This document shows, in pieces, positions 7,604 to 15,416 of a DNA stretch of 17,460 nt (position 1 is the stretch's first letter; the number at the start of each line of letters is the position of its first letter). The stretch comes from Actinomycetota bacterium (GTDB lineage Bacteria > Actinomycetota > Thermoleophilia > Gaiellales > Gaiellaceae): assembly GCA_019234175.1 (NCBI GenBank), contig JAFALP010000115.1, positions 1-17,460 on the forward strand, given 5' to 3'. Below the pieces are notes generated by a model. The model searched no databases, was not told where the DNA came from, and worked only from the letters and a program-made list of their open reading frames with translations. The position numbers and the translations under genes were made by a program.

Positions 7604-8679
7604 CGCCGCGCGTCCTCTTCGTCTCGCGCGAGCGCTTTCGGCTGCCGCTCGACGACGCGCAGCGGCGGAAGTGGGACGCCGTCGGCGAGCTGCTCGACTA
7701 CCGCATCCTCGCCGCCGCGCAGCCGGGGTCGCCGCTCCACTCCGACCGTCTCGAGCTCGCACGGCCGCGACCGGCATTCGACGGGCCGGCGTACTACGCC
7801 CAGCTTCCCGCGCGTATCGCGCGCGCGCTGCGCGCCTTCCGCCCCGACGCGGCCGTCGTGCAGGGGGTGCACGAGGCGTCGGCCTTCCTGCTGGCACGAG
7901 GCCTCGCGCGCGCGCGCACGAAGCTCGTGCTCGACGTCCAGGGCGACTGGCACGAGGCGACCCGGCTGTACGGATCGCCGGCGCGTCGTCTGCTCAATCC
8001 TGCGAACGACGCGCTCGGCGTCCTCGCGCTCAGACGCGCCGACGCGATTCGGACGATCTCGCCGTTCACGAGCGCGGTCGTGCGCCGGGCCGGCCGCGAG
8101 CCGGACATCGAGTTCCCGACGTTCGTCGACCGCGAGGCGTTCATCGCGCCGCCGCGGCCGCTGCCCGAGCGGCGGCGGGTGCTCTTCGTCGGCGTGCTCG
8201 AGCGCATCAAGGGATTCGACGTGCTCGCCGCCGCGTGGCCTCGCGTACGGCAGGCGATTCCCGATGCCGAGCTGCACGTCGTCGGCCGCGGACGCCTCAC
8301 GCCGCCGGACGGCGCGACGTGGACGCCCACGGTCGACCGCGACGGCGTCGCCGCGGCCATGGACGCCGCCACGGTGCTCTGCCTTCCGTCGCGCGCCGAG
8401 GGTTTCGGCCGCGTCGTCGTCGAGGCGATGCTGCGAGGCCGCGCCGTCGTCGGCGCCGACGCGGGAAGCATCCCGGACCTCGTCGAGGACGACGTGAACG
8501 GCCTCCTCGTCGAGCCGGGGAGCGCCGCGAGCCTGGCGACGGCGCTCGAACGCATCCTCGGGGACCGCGACCTCGCCGAACGGCTGGGAGCGAGAGCGCG
8601 CGTCACCGGCGAGGCCGCGGCGCTGACTCCGACCGACTACGCCGCGAGACTGGCGGCCGTCGTCGCGGGGCTACCCTAG
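7600..8679 (+). CDS. Glycosyltransferase family 4, type A copy 2
   Basis: A 359-residue GT4 enzyme, second copy of the type A group. It opens VTPRVLFVSRERFRLPLD, has QGDWHEATRLYGSPARRLL and SPFTSAVVRRAG in the N-terminal domain, FVGVLERIKGFDVLAAAW and HVVGRGR at the donor domain, and the E267-x7-E275 signature in AEGFGRVVVEAM. Compared with copy 1 at 5520 the loop after HVVGRGR is rearranged and slightly shorter, so it may use a different donor or acceptor. The GTG start overlaps the type B stop by 4 nt; in-frame alternatives lie inside the first Rossmann strand. It is followed after only 4 nt by the deacetylase gene. It most likely arose by duplication of an A-B pair and then diverged; this is inference from gene order and shared motifs. 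Confidence 0.92.
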   Translation: MTPRVLFVSRERFRLPLDDAQRRKWDAVGELLDYRILAAAQPGSPLHSDRLELARPRPAFDGPAYYAQLPARIARALRAFRPDAAVVQGVHEASAFLLARGLARARTKLVLDVQGDWHEATRLYGSPARRLLNPANDALGVLALRRADAIRTISPFTSAVVRRAGREPDIEFPTFVDREAFIAPPRPLPERRRVLFVGVLERIKGFDVLAAAWPRVRQAIPDAELHVVGRGRLTPPDGATWTPTVDRDGVAAAMDAATVLCLPSRAEGFGRVVVEAMLRGRAVVGADAGSIPDLVEDDVNGLLVEPGSAASLATALERILGDRDLAERLGARARVTGEAAALTPTDYAARLAAVVAGLP

Positions 8680-8683
8680 GTCG

Positions 8684-9580
8684 ATGCCCGTCCTGCGCGA
8701 ACAGGTCAAGCAGGTCCTGAAGAACTCGGTGTACCGGACCATCGGCGAGGTCGCGAACGGCACCGGCGTGGTCAACGGCGACGGCCGCAGCCTCCGCGTG
8801 CTCATGTACCACAAGGTCAACGACCTCCCGAACAACCGCATGTCGATGCCGGTGCCGCTCTTCGACGCGCAGATGAGCTACCTCGGCGAGCTCGGCTACA
8901 CGGTCGTCGGGCTCGACGCCGTGCTCGACCACTACGGCGCGGGAACGCCGCTGCCGTCGCAGGCGGTCCTCATCACGTTCGACGACGGCTACCGCGACAA
9001 CCTCGTCAACGCCGCGCCGATCCTGCGCAAGCACGGCTATCCGGCGGTGCAGTTCGTGCCGATCGCCTACGTGGGCGGCAAGCAGCCGCTCCCGCACGAG
9101 CGCTATCTCTCCGCGCACGGGGTGCACAACCCGACCGTCGACTGGGAAGAGGTGCGCGAGCTGGAGACGTACGGGGTCCGCATCGAGTCGCACGGCATCA
9201 GCCACAAGCCGCTCGCGGAGCTCGAGTTGGACGAGGCCGCGCGCGAGATCGCCATCTCGAAGCTGAAGCTCGAAGAGGCGCTGGGACGAAGCGTGCGCGC
9301 GTTCTCGTACGTGAAGGGGTCGGAGGCGGACTACAAACCGGTGCACCCGAGCCTCGTGCGGCAGGCGGGATACGACCTCGCCTTCACCGCCGTGTCGGGG
9401 GCGAACTCACCGGGGAGCGATCCACTGCAGCTGCGCCGCTACAACGTCGAGCCGTACTCGCGCCGCACGTTCGAGCTCGTGCTCGCCGGCGCGTGCGACC
9501 TCATCGCCGTCAAGGACACCGTCACCGGTACGCACGCGCGCCGCATGTTCAACGCCGTGCTCGGCACGTCCTCGCGGTGA
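8684..9580 (+). CDS. Polysaccharide deacetylase (NodB homology domain, CE4)
   Basis: A 298-residue CE4-type deacetylase that would remove N-acetyl (or another acyl) groups from a sugar by metal-dependent hydrolysis. RVLMYHKVND near residue 38 is the typical family opening. Motif 1 TFDDGY is at residues 98-103 (D100 the presumed base, D101 a metal ligand), and motif 2 H170-GIS-H174 supplies the two histidine ligands. Motif 3 is FSYVKGS at residues 207-213, with V210 where FxYPxG proteins have proline. There is no signal peptide or membrane segment, so it probably acts in the cytoplasm on a lipid-linked intermediate or nucleotide sugar. The start is the ATG 4 nt after the upstream stop. Its stop overlaps the GNAT start (GTGA), suggesting that deacetylation and re-acylation are coupled. 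Substrate unknown. Confidence 0.92.
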   Translation: MPVLREQVKQVLKNSVYRTIGEVANGTGVVNGDGRSLRVLMYHKVNDLPNNRMSMPVPLFDAQMSYLGELGYTVVGLDAVLDHYGAGTPLPSQAVLITFDDGYRDNLVNAAPILRKHGYPAVQFVPIAYVGGKQPLPHERYLSAHGVHNPTVDWEEVRELETYGVRIESHGISHKPLAELELDEAAREIAISKLKLEEALGRSVRAFSYVKGSEADYKPVHPSLVRQAGYDLAFTAVSGANSPGSDPLQLRRYNVEPYSRRTFELVLAGACDLIAVKDTVTGTHARRMFNAVLGTSSR

Positions 9581-10416
9581 TCGTCGAGCCGGCGGGACGC
9601 GACGAGTTCCTCGAGCTCATGCGCGAGACGTACGGCTCGGCGATGTCCGAGGCCGAGTTCGACTGGTGGTTCGACCGAAATCCCGCCGGGCCCCGCATCC
9701 TCAACGCCGCGCGAGACGACGACGGCACGCCCCTCGGCGTGCTCGCCATGTCGTTCGCGCGCCTCCAGAACGGCCTCGCGGCGTTCGCCGTCCACGCGGT
9801 GACGACGCCGGCCGCCCGCGGCCGCGGCGTGTTCTCGACGCTCGAGCTCCGCAACGAGGAGGAGGCCGCCGCCGCGGGCGCGGCCTGGGCGCTCGGCTTC
9901 ACGAATCCGATGGCGGGGCCGATCCTCGTCGGCAAGCTCGGCTGGGAGGACGTCGCCTCGCTGCGCGTCTGGGCGCGGCCGAAGCGGCTCCGGCGCCGCG
10001 GCGAGGGCGCGCTGCGAAACGGAAGCCTCTCGTCCGTCGCGGCGCGCGACCTTCCCGGCCATCACATCGTCCGCGACGACGCGTATCTGCACTGGCGCTA
10101 CAACGACTCGCCGCGGCGGTACACCCAGGCCGGCGACGCGGTCGTGACGCACGCGGTCTGGCACGGGTTCTCGTCCGCGGTCGTGTGCGAGAGCGGCTCC
10201 TCGAGCGACCTGCGACGGGCGGCGGCCGCCGCCGACGCCGACCTCGCCGTCGCACTCGTGAACGAGGGCGAGGAACGGAAGTACCTCGCAGCCGGCTTCG
10301 TCCCGACGCCGCGATCCATCCGCTTCATCGGCAAGCGCCTGCGCGACGACGCACCGCCGCTGCCGCACGACCGGAGCGCCTGGACGCTCACCCTCGGCGA
10401 CGTCGACTTCTTCTGA
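9577..10416 (+). CDS. GNAT family N-acyltransferase
   Basis: A 279-residue acyltransferase with an N-terminal GNAT domain. The acyl-CoA pyrophosphate loop ARGRGVFSTLE is at residues 80-90 (R81, G82, R83, G84), on the strand-helix following FAVHAVTTP. The alpha-4 region carries GFTNPMAGPILVGKLGW. The C-terminal half (DAYLHWRYNDSP, then a last WTLTLGDVDFF) resembles other GNAT/FemAB-like proteins found in polysaccharide loci (family recollection). It likely acylates an amino group on a sugar in the cytoplasm. The GTG start overlaps the deacetylase stop by 4 nt, and the stop shares one base with the next start (TGATG at 10414-10418). Placed immediately after a deacetylase, it probably re-acylates the amine that enzyme exposes; this is inference. 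An amino-acid donor (FemAB style) is an alternative. Confidence 0.87.
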   Translation: MIVEPAGRDEFLELMRETYGSAMSEAEFDWWFDRNPAGPRILNAARDDDGTPLGVLAMSFARLQNGLAAFAVHAVTTPAARGRGVFSTLELRNEEEAAAAGAAWALGFTNPMAGPILVGKLGWEDVASLRVWARPKRLRRRGEGALRNGSLSSVAARDLPGHHIVRDDAYLHWRYNDSPRRYTQAGDAVVTHAVWHGFSSAVVCESGSSSDLRRAAAAADADLAVALVNEGEERKYLAAGFVPTPRSIRFIGKRLRDDAPPLPHDRSAWTLTLGDVDFF

Positions 10417-11432
10417 TGCGGAAACTCGTCTTCATCACGCAAGTCGTCGATCCCGACGATCCCAACCTCGGCGCGACCACGGCGAAGATCGCCGCTCTCG
10501 CCGCCCGCGTCGACGAGATGGTCGTGATCTGCGACCGGGGACGGGAGGACGTGCTCCCGGAGAACTGCCGCATGCGTGTGTTCGGAGCGCCGTCGCGCGT
10601 GCAGCGCCTCGCGCGCTTCGTGCGCGCAGTGTCCGCCGAGATGCCGGCGCCGGTCGTCGCGCACATGATCGCGTTGTACGCGCTCGTCGCCGCGCCGATC
10701 GTGCGGCCTCGGCGAGTCCCGCTCATCCTCTGGTACACGCACTGGAAACGGCACCTGCTTCTGCGGCTCGCCACGGCCGTCTCGACCGACGTGGTCAGCG
10801 TCGACCGCCACTCGTTCCCGCTCCACTCGCGCAAGCTGCACGAGATCGGTCACGGCATCGACCTGAGCGAGTTCCCGTGCCAGCCGACGACGTCGAACGG
10901 CGTGCTCCGGCTGGTGGCGCTCGGCCGCTACTCGCCCGCGAAGAACCTCGAGGAGCTGATCGAAGGCGTGCGCATCGCCCGCGAACGCGGCGTCGACGCG
11001 CGCATCGACCTGTACGGCACGACCGGGGCGCCGCAGAACGAGGAGTACAAGCGCCGCCTGGAGGGGCTGGCGAACGACTTCGTCGGCGTGCGCGGGGCGG
11101 TCCCGCGCACGGAGGTGCCGAGCATCTACGCAGGCGCGGACGTCGTCGCCTCCGACTTCGACTCGCCGGACAAGGTCGTGCTCGAGGGCTGCGCGTCGTG
11201 CCGCCCGGTGCTCGCCTCCGACGAGTCCTTTCACACGCTGCTCGAGGGGATCGAGCCGCCGCTCGCGTTCGTCCGCGGCCGGCCGGAGATGCTCGCCGAC
11301 CGAATCGCCGCGCTCGCCGCGCTCGGCGACGAGGAGCGGCACGCGATCGGGCGAACGTTGCGTGAGCGCGTCGCAGCCCGCCATTCCGTCGACACCTGGG
11401 CGGACGCCGTCGTCGAGCTCGCATCGGCATGA
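10416..11432 (+). CDS. Glycosyltransferase family 4, type B copy 2
   Basis: A 338-residue GT4-like enzyme, paralogue of the gene at 6596-7603. Shared blocks include the opening (MRKLVFITQVVDPDDPNLGA), VDE near residue 34, LILWYTHWKRH, IGHGIDLSEF, LVALGRYSPAKNLEEL, DSPDKVVLEGCASC and the C-terminal SVDTWADAV. The E-x7-E signature is D249-x7-E257. The ATG shares one base with the GNAT stop, and the TGA overlaps the next ATG (ATGA at 11429-11432). It is separated from its type A partner at 7600 by the deacetylase and GNAT genes, as if these two had been inserted into a duplicated A-B pair. It should extend the lipid-linked glycan in the cytoplasm; the sugar is unknown. Confidence 0.9.
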   Translation: MRKLVFITQVVDPDDPNLGATTAKIAALAARVDEMVVICDRGREDVLPENCRMRVFGAPSRVQRLARFVRAVSAEMPAPVVAHMIALYALVAAPIVRPRRVPLILWYTHWKRHLLLRLATAVSTDVVSVDRHSFPLHSRKLHEIGHGIDLSEFPCQPTTSNGVLRLVALGRYSPAKNLEELIEGVRIARERGVDARIDLYGTTGAPQNEEYKRRLEGLANDFVGVRGAVPRTEVPSIYAGADVVASDFDSPDKVVLEGCASCRPVLASDESFHTLLEGIEPPLAFVRGRPEMLADRIAALAALGDEERHAIGRTLRERVAARHSVDTWADAVVELASA

Positions 11433-12529
11433 AGACTGGGCCCGTCATCCATCTGCAGAAGGTCGCCGGCATCTCCGGGTCGGAGGCGCACCTGCTCGCG
11501 TTGCTCCCGCATCTGCGTGAGCGTGGCTGGGACATCCGCATGCTCATGCTTCACGAGAACGAGCCGGGCGCGTGGGAGTTCGCCCGCGAGCTGCGCGCAC
11601 GGGGCGTCCCGCTCGACGCCGTGTACATCCGCGCCGACGTCGATCCGATCGCCTTCACGAAGATCGCGGCATACCTCGTTCGCACACGGCCCACGATCCT
11701 GCACACGCACCTCGTGCATGCGGACGTGTACGGCCTGCTCGCCGGGACGATCGCGCACGTGCCGCTCCGCTTCTCGACCAAGCACGGCTTCAACCTCTTC
11801 CGCGAGTCGCCGTACTTCGGGTTCGCCGACCGCAGCGTCGCCGCCTTCGCGCACGTGCACATCGCCATCTCGCGCGGGCTCGCCCGCTACCTCGAGGAGG
11901 TCGAGGGCTTCGACGGCGAGACGTTCGAGATCGTCCACTACGGCATCGAGCCGGACGGCGAGCCGGCACCGTACACGGGGGACGTGCCGCGGCTCCTCTG
12001 CGTCGGCCGGCTCATCCCGATCAAGGGCCACATCGTCCTGCTGCGCGCGTTCGCGGCAGCGAAGAAGGAGATCCCCGACCTCCAGCTCGACGTCGCCGGA
12101 CGCGGCCCCCTCGAGCCGGCGCTGCGCGCGGTCGCGCGCGAGCTCGGCATCGGCGACTCGGTGCGGTTCCTCGGGCAGGTCAACCCCATCCAGTCGGCGA
12201 TCGAGAACGCGGCCGTGGTCGTCGTCCCGTCGATGGGGGAGGGCTTCGGCATGGTCGCGCTCGAGGCGATGGAGCGCGCACGGCCCGTTATCGCCGCCTC
12301 GATCGGCGGCCTCGGCGAGCTCGTGCGCGACGGCGAGACCGGCGTGCTCGTGCCGCCGGGAGACGCCGCCGCGCTCGCGGCCGCGATCGTGCGCGTGGCC
12401 GGCGATCCCGAGCTCGCGCGGCGCATGGGCGAGGCGGGCCGGCAGCGGGCGGTTGGGCGCTTCCTGCAGCGCTTCTGCACCGACCGGACCGAGCTGCTCT
12501 ACGAGGACGCGCTGAGCAAGGCGTTGTAG
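11429..12529 (+). CDS. Glycosyltransferase family 4, type C (last gene of the operon)
   Basis: A 366-residue GT4 enzyme. The N-terminus reads VIHLQKVAGISGSEAHLLALLPHL, with the GSE loop in place of the glycine pair, then ILHTHLVHADVYGLLAG and FSTKHGFN. The donor domain has CVGRLIPIKGH, DVAGRGPLE and the E271-x7-E279 signature in GEGFGMVALEAM, followed by ASIGGLGELVRDGETG and LVPPGD. It resembles the convergent gene at 12499-13557 (shared HTHLVHAD, STKH, DGETG, LLVPPGD-type blocks), so the two are probably paralogues. The ATG overlaps the preceding stop by 4 nt. The TAG stop at 12527-12529 lies inside the 3' end of that convergent gene, a 31-bp tail-to-tail overlap. Donor and linkage are unknown. 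Confidence 0.93.
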   Translation: MKTGPVIHLQKVAGISGSEAHLLALLPHLRERGWDIRMLMLHENEPGAWEFARELRARGVPLDAVYIRADVDPIAFTKIAAYLVRTRPTILHTHLVHADVYGLLAGTIAHVPLRFSTKHGFNLFRESPYFGFADRSVAAFAHVHIAISRGLARYLEEVEGFDGETFEIVHYGIEPDGEPAPYTGDVPRLLCVGRLIPIKGHIVLLRAFAAAKKEIPDLQLDVAGRGPLEPALRAVARELGIGDSVRFLGQVNPIQSAIENAAVVVVPSMGEGFGMVALEAMERARPVIAASIGGLGELVRDGETGVLVPPGDAAALAAAIVRVAGDPELARRMGEAGRQRAVGRFLQRFCTDRTELLYEDALSKAL

Positions 12530-13557
12530 AGCGCGGCGGTGCGGTCGGCCATGCGGCCGACCGAGAACGTCTCGTGCGCTCGCGCCCGCCCGGCGGCGCC
12601 GAACCCGGGCCCTACGCGCTCGATCGCGGCCGAGAGCGCGGCAGCGTCCCCCGGCGGGACGAGGAGTCCTGTCTCGCCGTCGACGACGAGCTCCGGGAGC
12701 GAGCTGACGTTCGTCGCGACGACGGGCAGGCCGCACACCATCGCTTCGAGGACGGCGAGCCCGAATCCCTCCCACCGCGACGGCTGCACGTAGACGGACG
12801 CGCGCTGCATCCACGCGGCGACGTCCGGGACGCGACCCAGCAGGAAGACGCGGGACTCGACACCGAGGTCGCGGGCGAGCGATTGGAGCGCGTCGCGCTT
12901 CGGCCCTTCGCCGAGCACGACGAGCATCGTGTCCTTCGGCAGCGAGGCGAGCGCGCGAATCGCGATGTCGATGCCCTTTTGCTGGGTCAGTCGCGAGACG
13001 GACAGGATCACCCGCGCGTCGTTCGGCACGCGGTCAGGGGGGTTCGATCCCCAAGCCGGCGGCGGCTCGTCCAGCCCGTAGTGGATCGTCTCCACCTTCG
13101 CCGCGGGGACGCCGACCCGGTCGATGGTGAAGCGCCGCAGCGAGTCGGAGATGGTGACGACGCGGTCGGTGAGGCGTGCGAGCCCGCGCTCGACGAAGCG
13201 GAACGAGCCGGTGCGGAACGGGTCGTCGTTGTGCTTCGTCGAGACGAGCGTCGTTCCGCGCAGGCGCGCGGCGAGCCCGCCGTAGAGATCGGCGTGCACG
13301 AGATGCGTGTGCACGGCGTCGGCGCGCAGGCCGCGCACGAGCCGCGCGAGCAGGATCGGATCGACATCGCGCGGCGCCTTCAGCCGGACGGCCGGGACCG
13401 GCAGCGCGTCGTAGAAGTCGCGCGGATCCCACGCCGGGTCGTCGAGACCGACGAAGACCGGGTCGAGGCCGCGCGCAGCCAGCGCCGGCAAGAGCGTGAG
13501 CAGGTGGCGCTCCGAGCCTCCGATGCCCCGCATGCGGTGAACGTGTGCGACCTTCAC
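12499..13557 (-). CDS. Glycosyltransferase family 4, type C paralogue (convergent)
   Basis: A 352-residue GT4 enzyme read from a GTG at 13557. It opens VKVAHVHRMRGIGGSERHLLTLLPAL, has VHTHLVHADLYGGLAAR and VSTKHNDDPF in the N-terminal domain, VSRLTQQKGIDIAI at the start of the donor domain, and the E263-x7-E271 signature in WEGFGLAVLEAM, followed by ATNVSSLPELVVDGETG. The GTG overlaps the stop of the asparagine-synthase-like gene (GTGA, 13557-13554), so the two form a minus-strand operon. Longer in-frame extensions run into that gene and are rejected. The TAG at 12501-12499 lies 31 bp inside the end of the convergent plus-strand gene. It should act in the same glycan pathway; the sugar is unknown. 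Confidence 0.92.
   Translation of the reverse strand: MKVAHVHRMRGIGGSERHLLTLLPALAARGLDPVFVGLDDPAWDPRDFYDALPVPAVRLKAPRDVDPILLARLVRGLRADAVHTHLVHADLYGGLAARLRGTTLVSTKHNDDPFRTGSFRFVERGLARLTDRVVTISDSLRRFTIDRVGVPAAKVETIHYGLDEPPPAWGSNPPDRVPNDARVILSVSRLTQQKGIDIAIRALASLPKDTMLVVLGEGPKRDALQSLARDLGVESRVFLLGRVPDVAAWMQRASVYVQPSRWEGFGLAVLEAMVCGLPVVATNVSSLPELVVDGETGLLVPPGDAAALSAAIERVGPGFGAAGRARAHETFSVGRMADRTAALYNALLSASS
12542..12563 (+). terminator. Candidate GC-rich hairpin terminator of the plus-strand operon
   Basis: A perfect 9-bp inverted repeat, CGGTCGGCC and GGCCGACCG, with a 4-nt loop (ATGC). It starts 12 nt after the TAG of the last plus-strand gene. No T-tract follows, so it is not a canonical intrinsic terminator, although many high-GC actinobacterial terminators lack one. 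It lies in coding sequence of the convergent gene, encoding part of VGRMADRT, and could be chance. Confidence 0.3.
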
Positions 13558-14645
13558 GCGACGGCGGCCGCCGCGTCGACGTGCGCGCGTTGCCACAGCT
13601 CGAGCATCGTCAGCGTCCAGAGCCGGTGGCCGTTGTCGGCGCGCATGGCGGCATGGTCCGCGAGCAGCTGTTCGATTGCGGCCGGGCGGAACCAGCCGCG
13701 GCCGCGCGCGCGGTCGTCGAGGAGCAGGTCGCGGGCGACGACCTGCAGGTCGCCGCGGAACCACTCGGCGAGCGGCAGCCCGAACCCGGCCTTGCCGCGC
13801 GACGCCACCTGCGGCGGCAGCTCGTTCGCGAACGCGCGGCGGAGCGCGACCTTGCCCGTGCGTCCCGTGCGCTTGAGATGGTCGGGCAGCGCGAGGCCGA
13901 GCTCGACCACACGGCGGTCGAGCAGCGGGGGTCGCAACTCGAGCGAGTGCGCCATCGACGCGATGTCGGACTTGGGCAGCAGGTCGCCGGGGAGGTAGGT
14001 CTCGAAATCGAGCAGCTGGAGACCGGTCGTTCCCGGCGCGGGCGGTGGACCGAGCAGGAAGCCGGCGGACATGAGTGTCCCGATCTCCTGCTTCGCCTCC
14101 GGCGTCCAGAGATCGGCGCGTTCGGCGAGGGTGAGCACCTGCATGATCCCGCCGTAGCGCTCCGCGCGCGGCTCGGCCGCGGCCTCGAGGAAGCGCGCTG
14201 CGCGAAAGACCTGCGAGCGACGTTCGCGCCGGCCGGCCGGAAGGCGCCGCAGCACGGTTGCGCCGGCGCTCGCGACCGGGCTTGGGACCTTGTCGGCCAG
14301 CGCGACCGCCGCGTAGCGCTCGTACCCGGCGAACGACTCGTCGCCGCCGTCGCCGACGAGGCCGACGGTCACCGCGTTGCGCGCCGCCGCGCAGATGAGG
14401 AACAGCGCGAGCGCCGCCTCGTCGCCCAGCGGCTCGTCGAATGCCTCGGCGAGGCGCGGCATGGTGGCCGCCGCGTCCGCCTCGAGGACGACCTCCTCGT
14501 GCTCCGTCCCGTAGCGCTGCGCGACGGCGCGCGCGTACATCCGCTCGTCGTAGCGTCCGTCGCCGAAGCCGACGGTGAACGTCCGCACCGGAAACGAAGA
14601 CGCCGACGCCATCAGCGCGACGACCACCGCCGAGTCGATGCCGCC

Positions 14646-14650
14646 GGAAG
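14646..14650 (-). other. Frameshift site in the asnB-like gene
   Basis: The minus strand reads CTC CTT CCG GCG GCA in the upstream frame, but the conserved PP-loop requires CTN TCC GGC GGC ATC. One base appears to be missing between 14649 and 14648. The sequence is not a -1 slippery heptamer: neither CTC nor CTT re-pairs well after a one-base slip, so programmed frameshifting is unlikely. Confidence 0.85.
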
Positions 14651-15404
14651 GAGCGCGCCGAGCGGGACGTCGGACACGAGCCGCGCGCGGACGGACGCCG
14701 TCACCTCGTCGCGCACGCGCTCGAGCCATTCGTCGTCCGTCAGGTCTTCGGCGTGCCCGGTCGGCTGCCAGTAGCGGTCCGCACGCGCGCCGTTCGCGTC
14801 CACGACCATTGTCGATCCGGGCGCGAGCCGATGGATCCCGTGGTACCCGGTGCGCTCCCCGGGGACGTACTGCAGCGCGAGATACGCATCGAGCGCGGCG
14901 AGGTCCGGGTCCGCGCGCACGCCCGGGACGGCGAGCAGGGCCTTCACCTCGGAGGCGAAGGCGAACGTTCCGTCGTGGAGGCGCGTCCACACGAGCGGCT
15001 TCTCCCCGATCCGGTCCCGCGCGAGGACGAGGCGCTGCTCGCCGGCGTCCCACAGCGCGATCGCGAACATCCCCTCGAGCCGCTCGACGAACGCGGGGCC
15101 GTACTCCTCGTACAGATGCGGGATGACCGGCGTGTCGCCGCGCCCCCGCACCTCGTGCCCGCGCGCGGCGAGGTCGCGCCGCAGTTCCCGGAAGTTGTAG
15201 ATCTCGCCGTTGAAGACGGCGACGACGTCTCCGCGCTCGTTCGCGACCGGCTGGTAGCCGAGCTCGGGGTCGAGGACCTGGAGGCGCTGGTGCCCGAGGA
15301 CGCACGCGCCGAAGGCGTCGGTCGATCCCTGGTCGGGGCCGCGGTGGCGGATGCGCGCACGCATCGCGTCGACGACGGCGGGAGGCGGTGCGCCGGACGG
15401 CGAA

Positions 15405-15410
15405 TAGAGT
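15405..15410 (+). promoter_or_regulatory. -10-like hexamer TAGAGT before the deacetylase-like gene
   Basis: TAGAGT fits TANNNT and ends 6 nt before the ATG at 15417, consistent with a leaderless transcript. It lies within codons 6-8 of the divergent asnB-like gene. No -35 is recognisable. Confidence 0.4.
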
Positions 15411-15416
15411 CCGCAA

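Noticed and set aside
14640..14660. Programmed -1 ribosomal frameshift in the asnB-like gene
   Set aside because: No slippery heptamer in the required frame; a deletion or a sequencing error explains it more simply.
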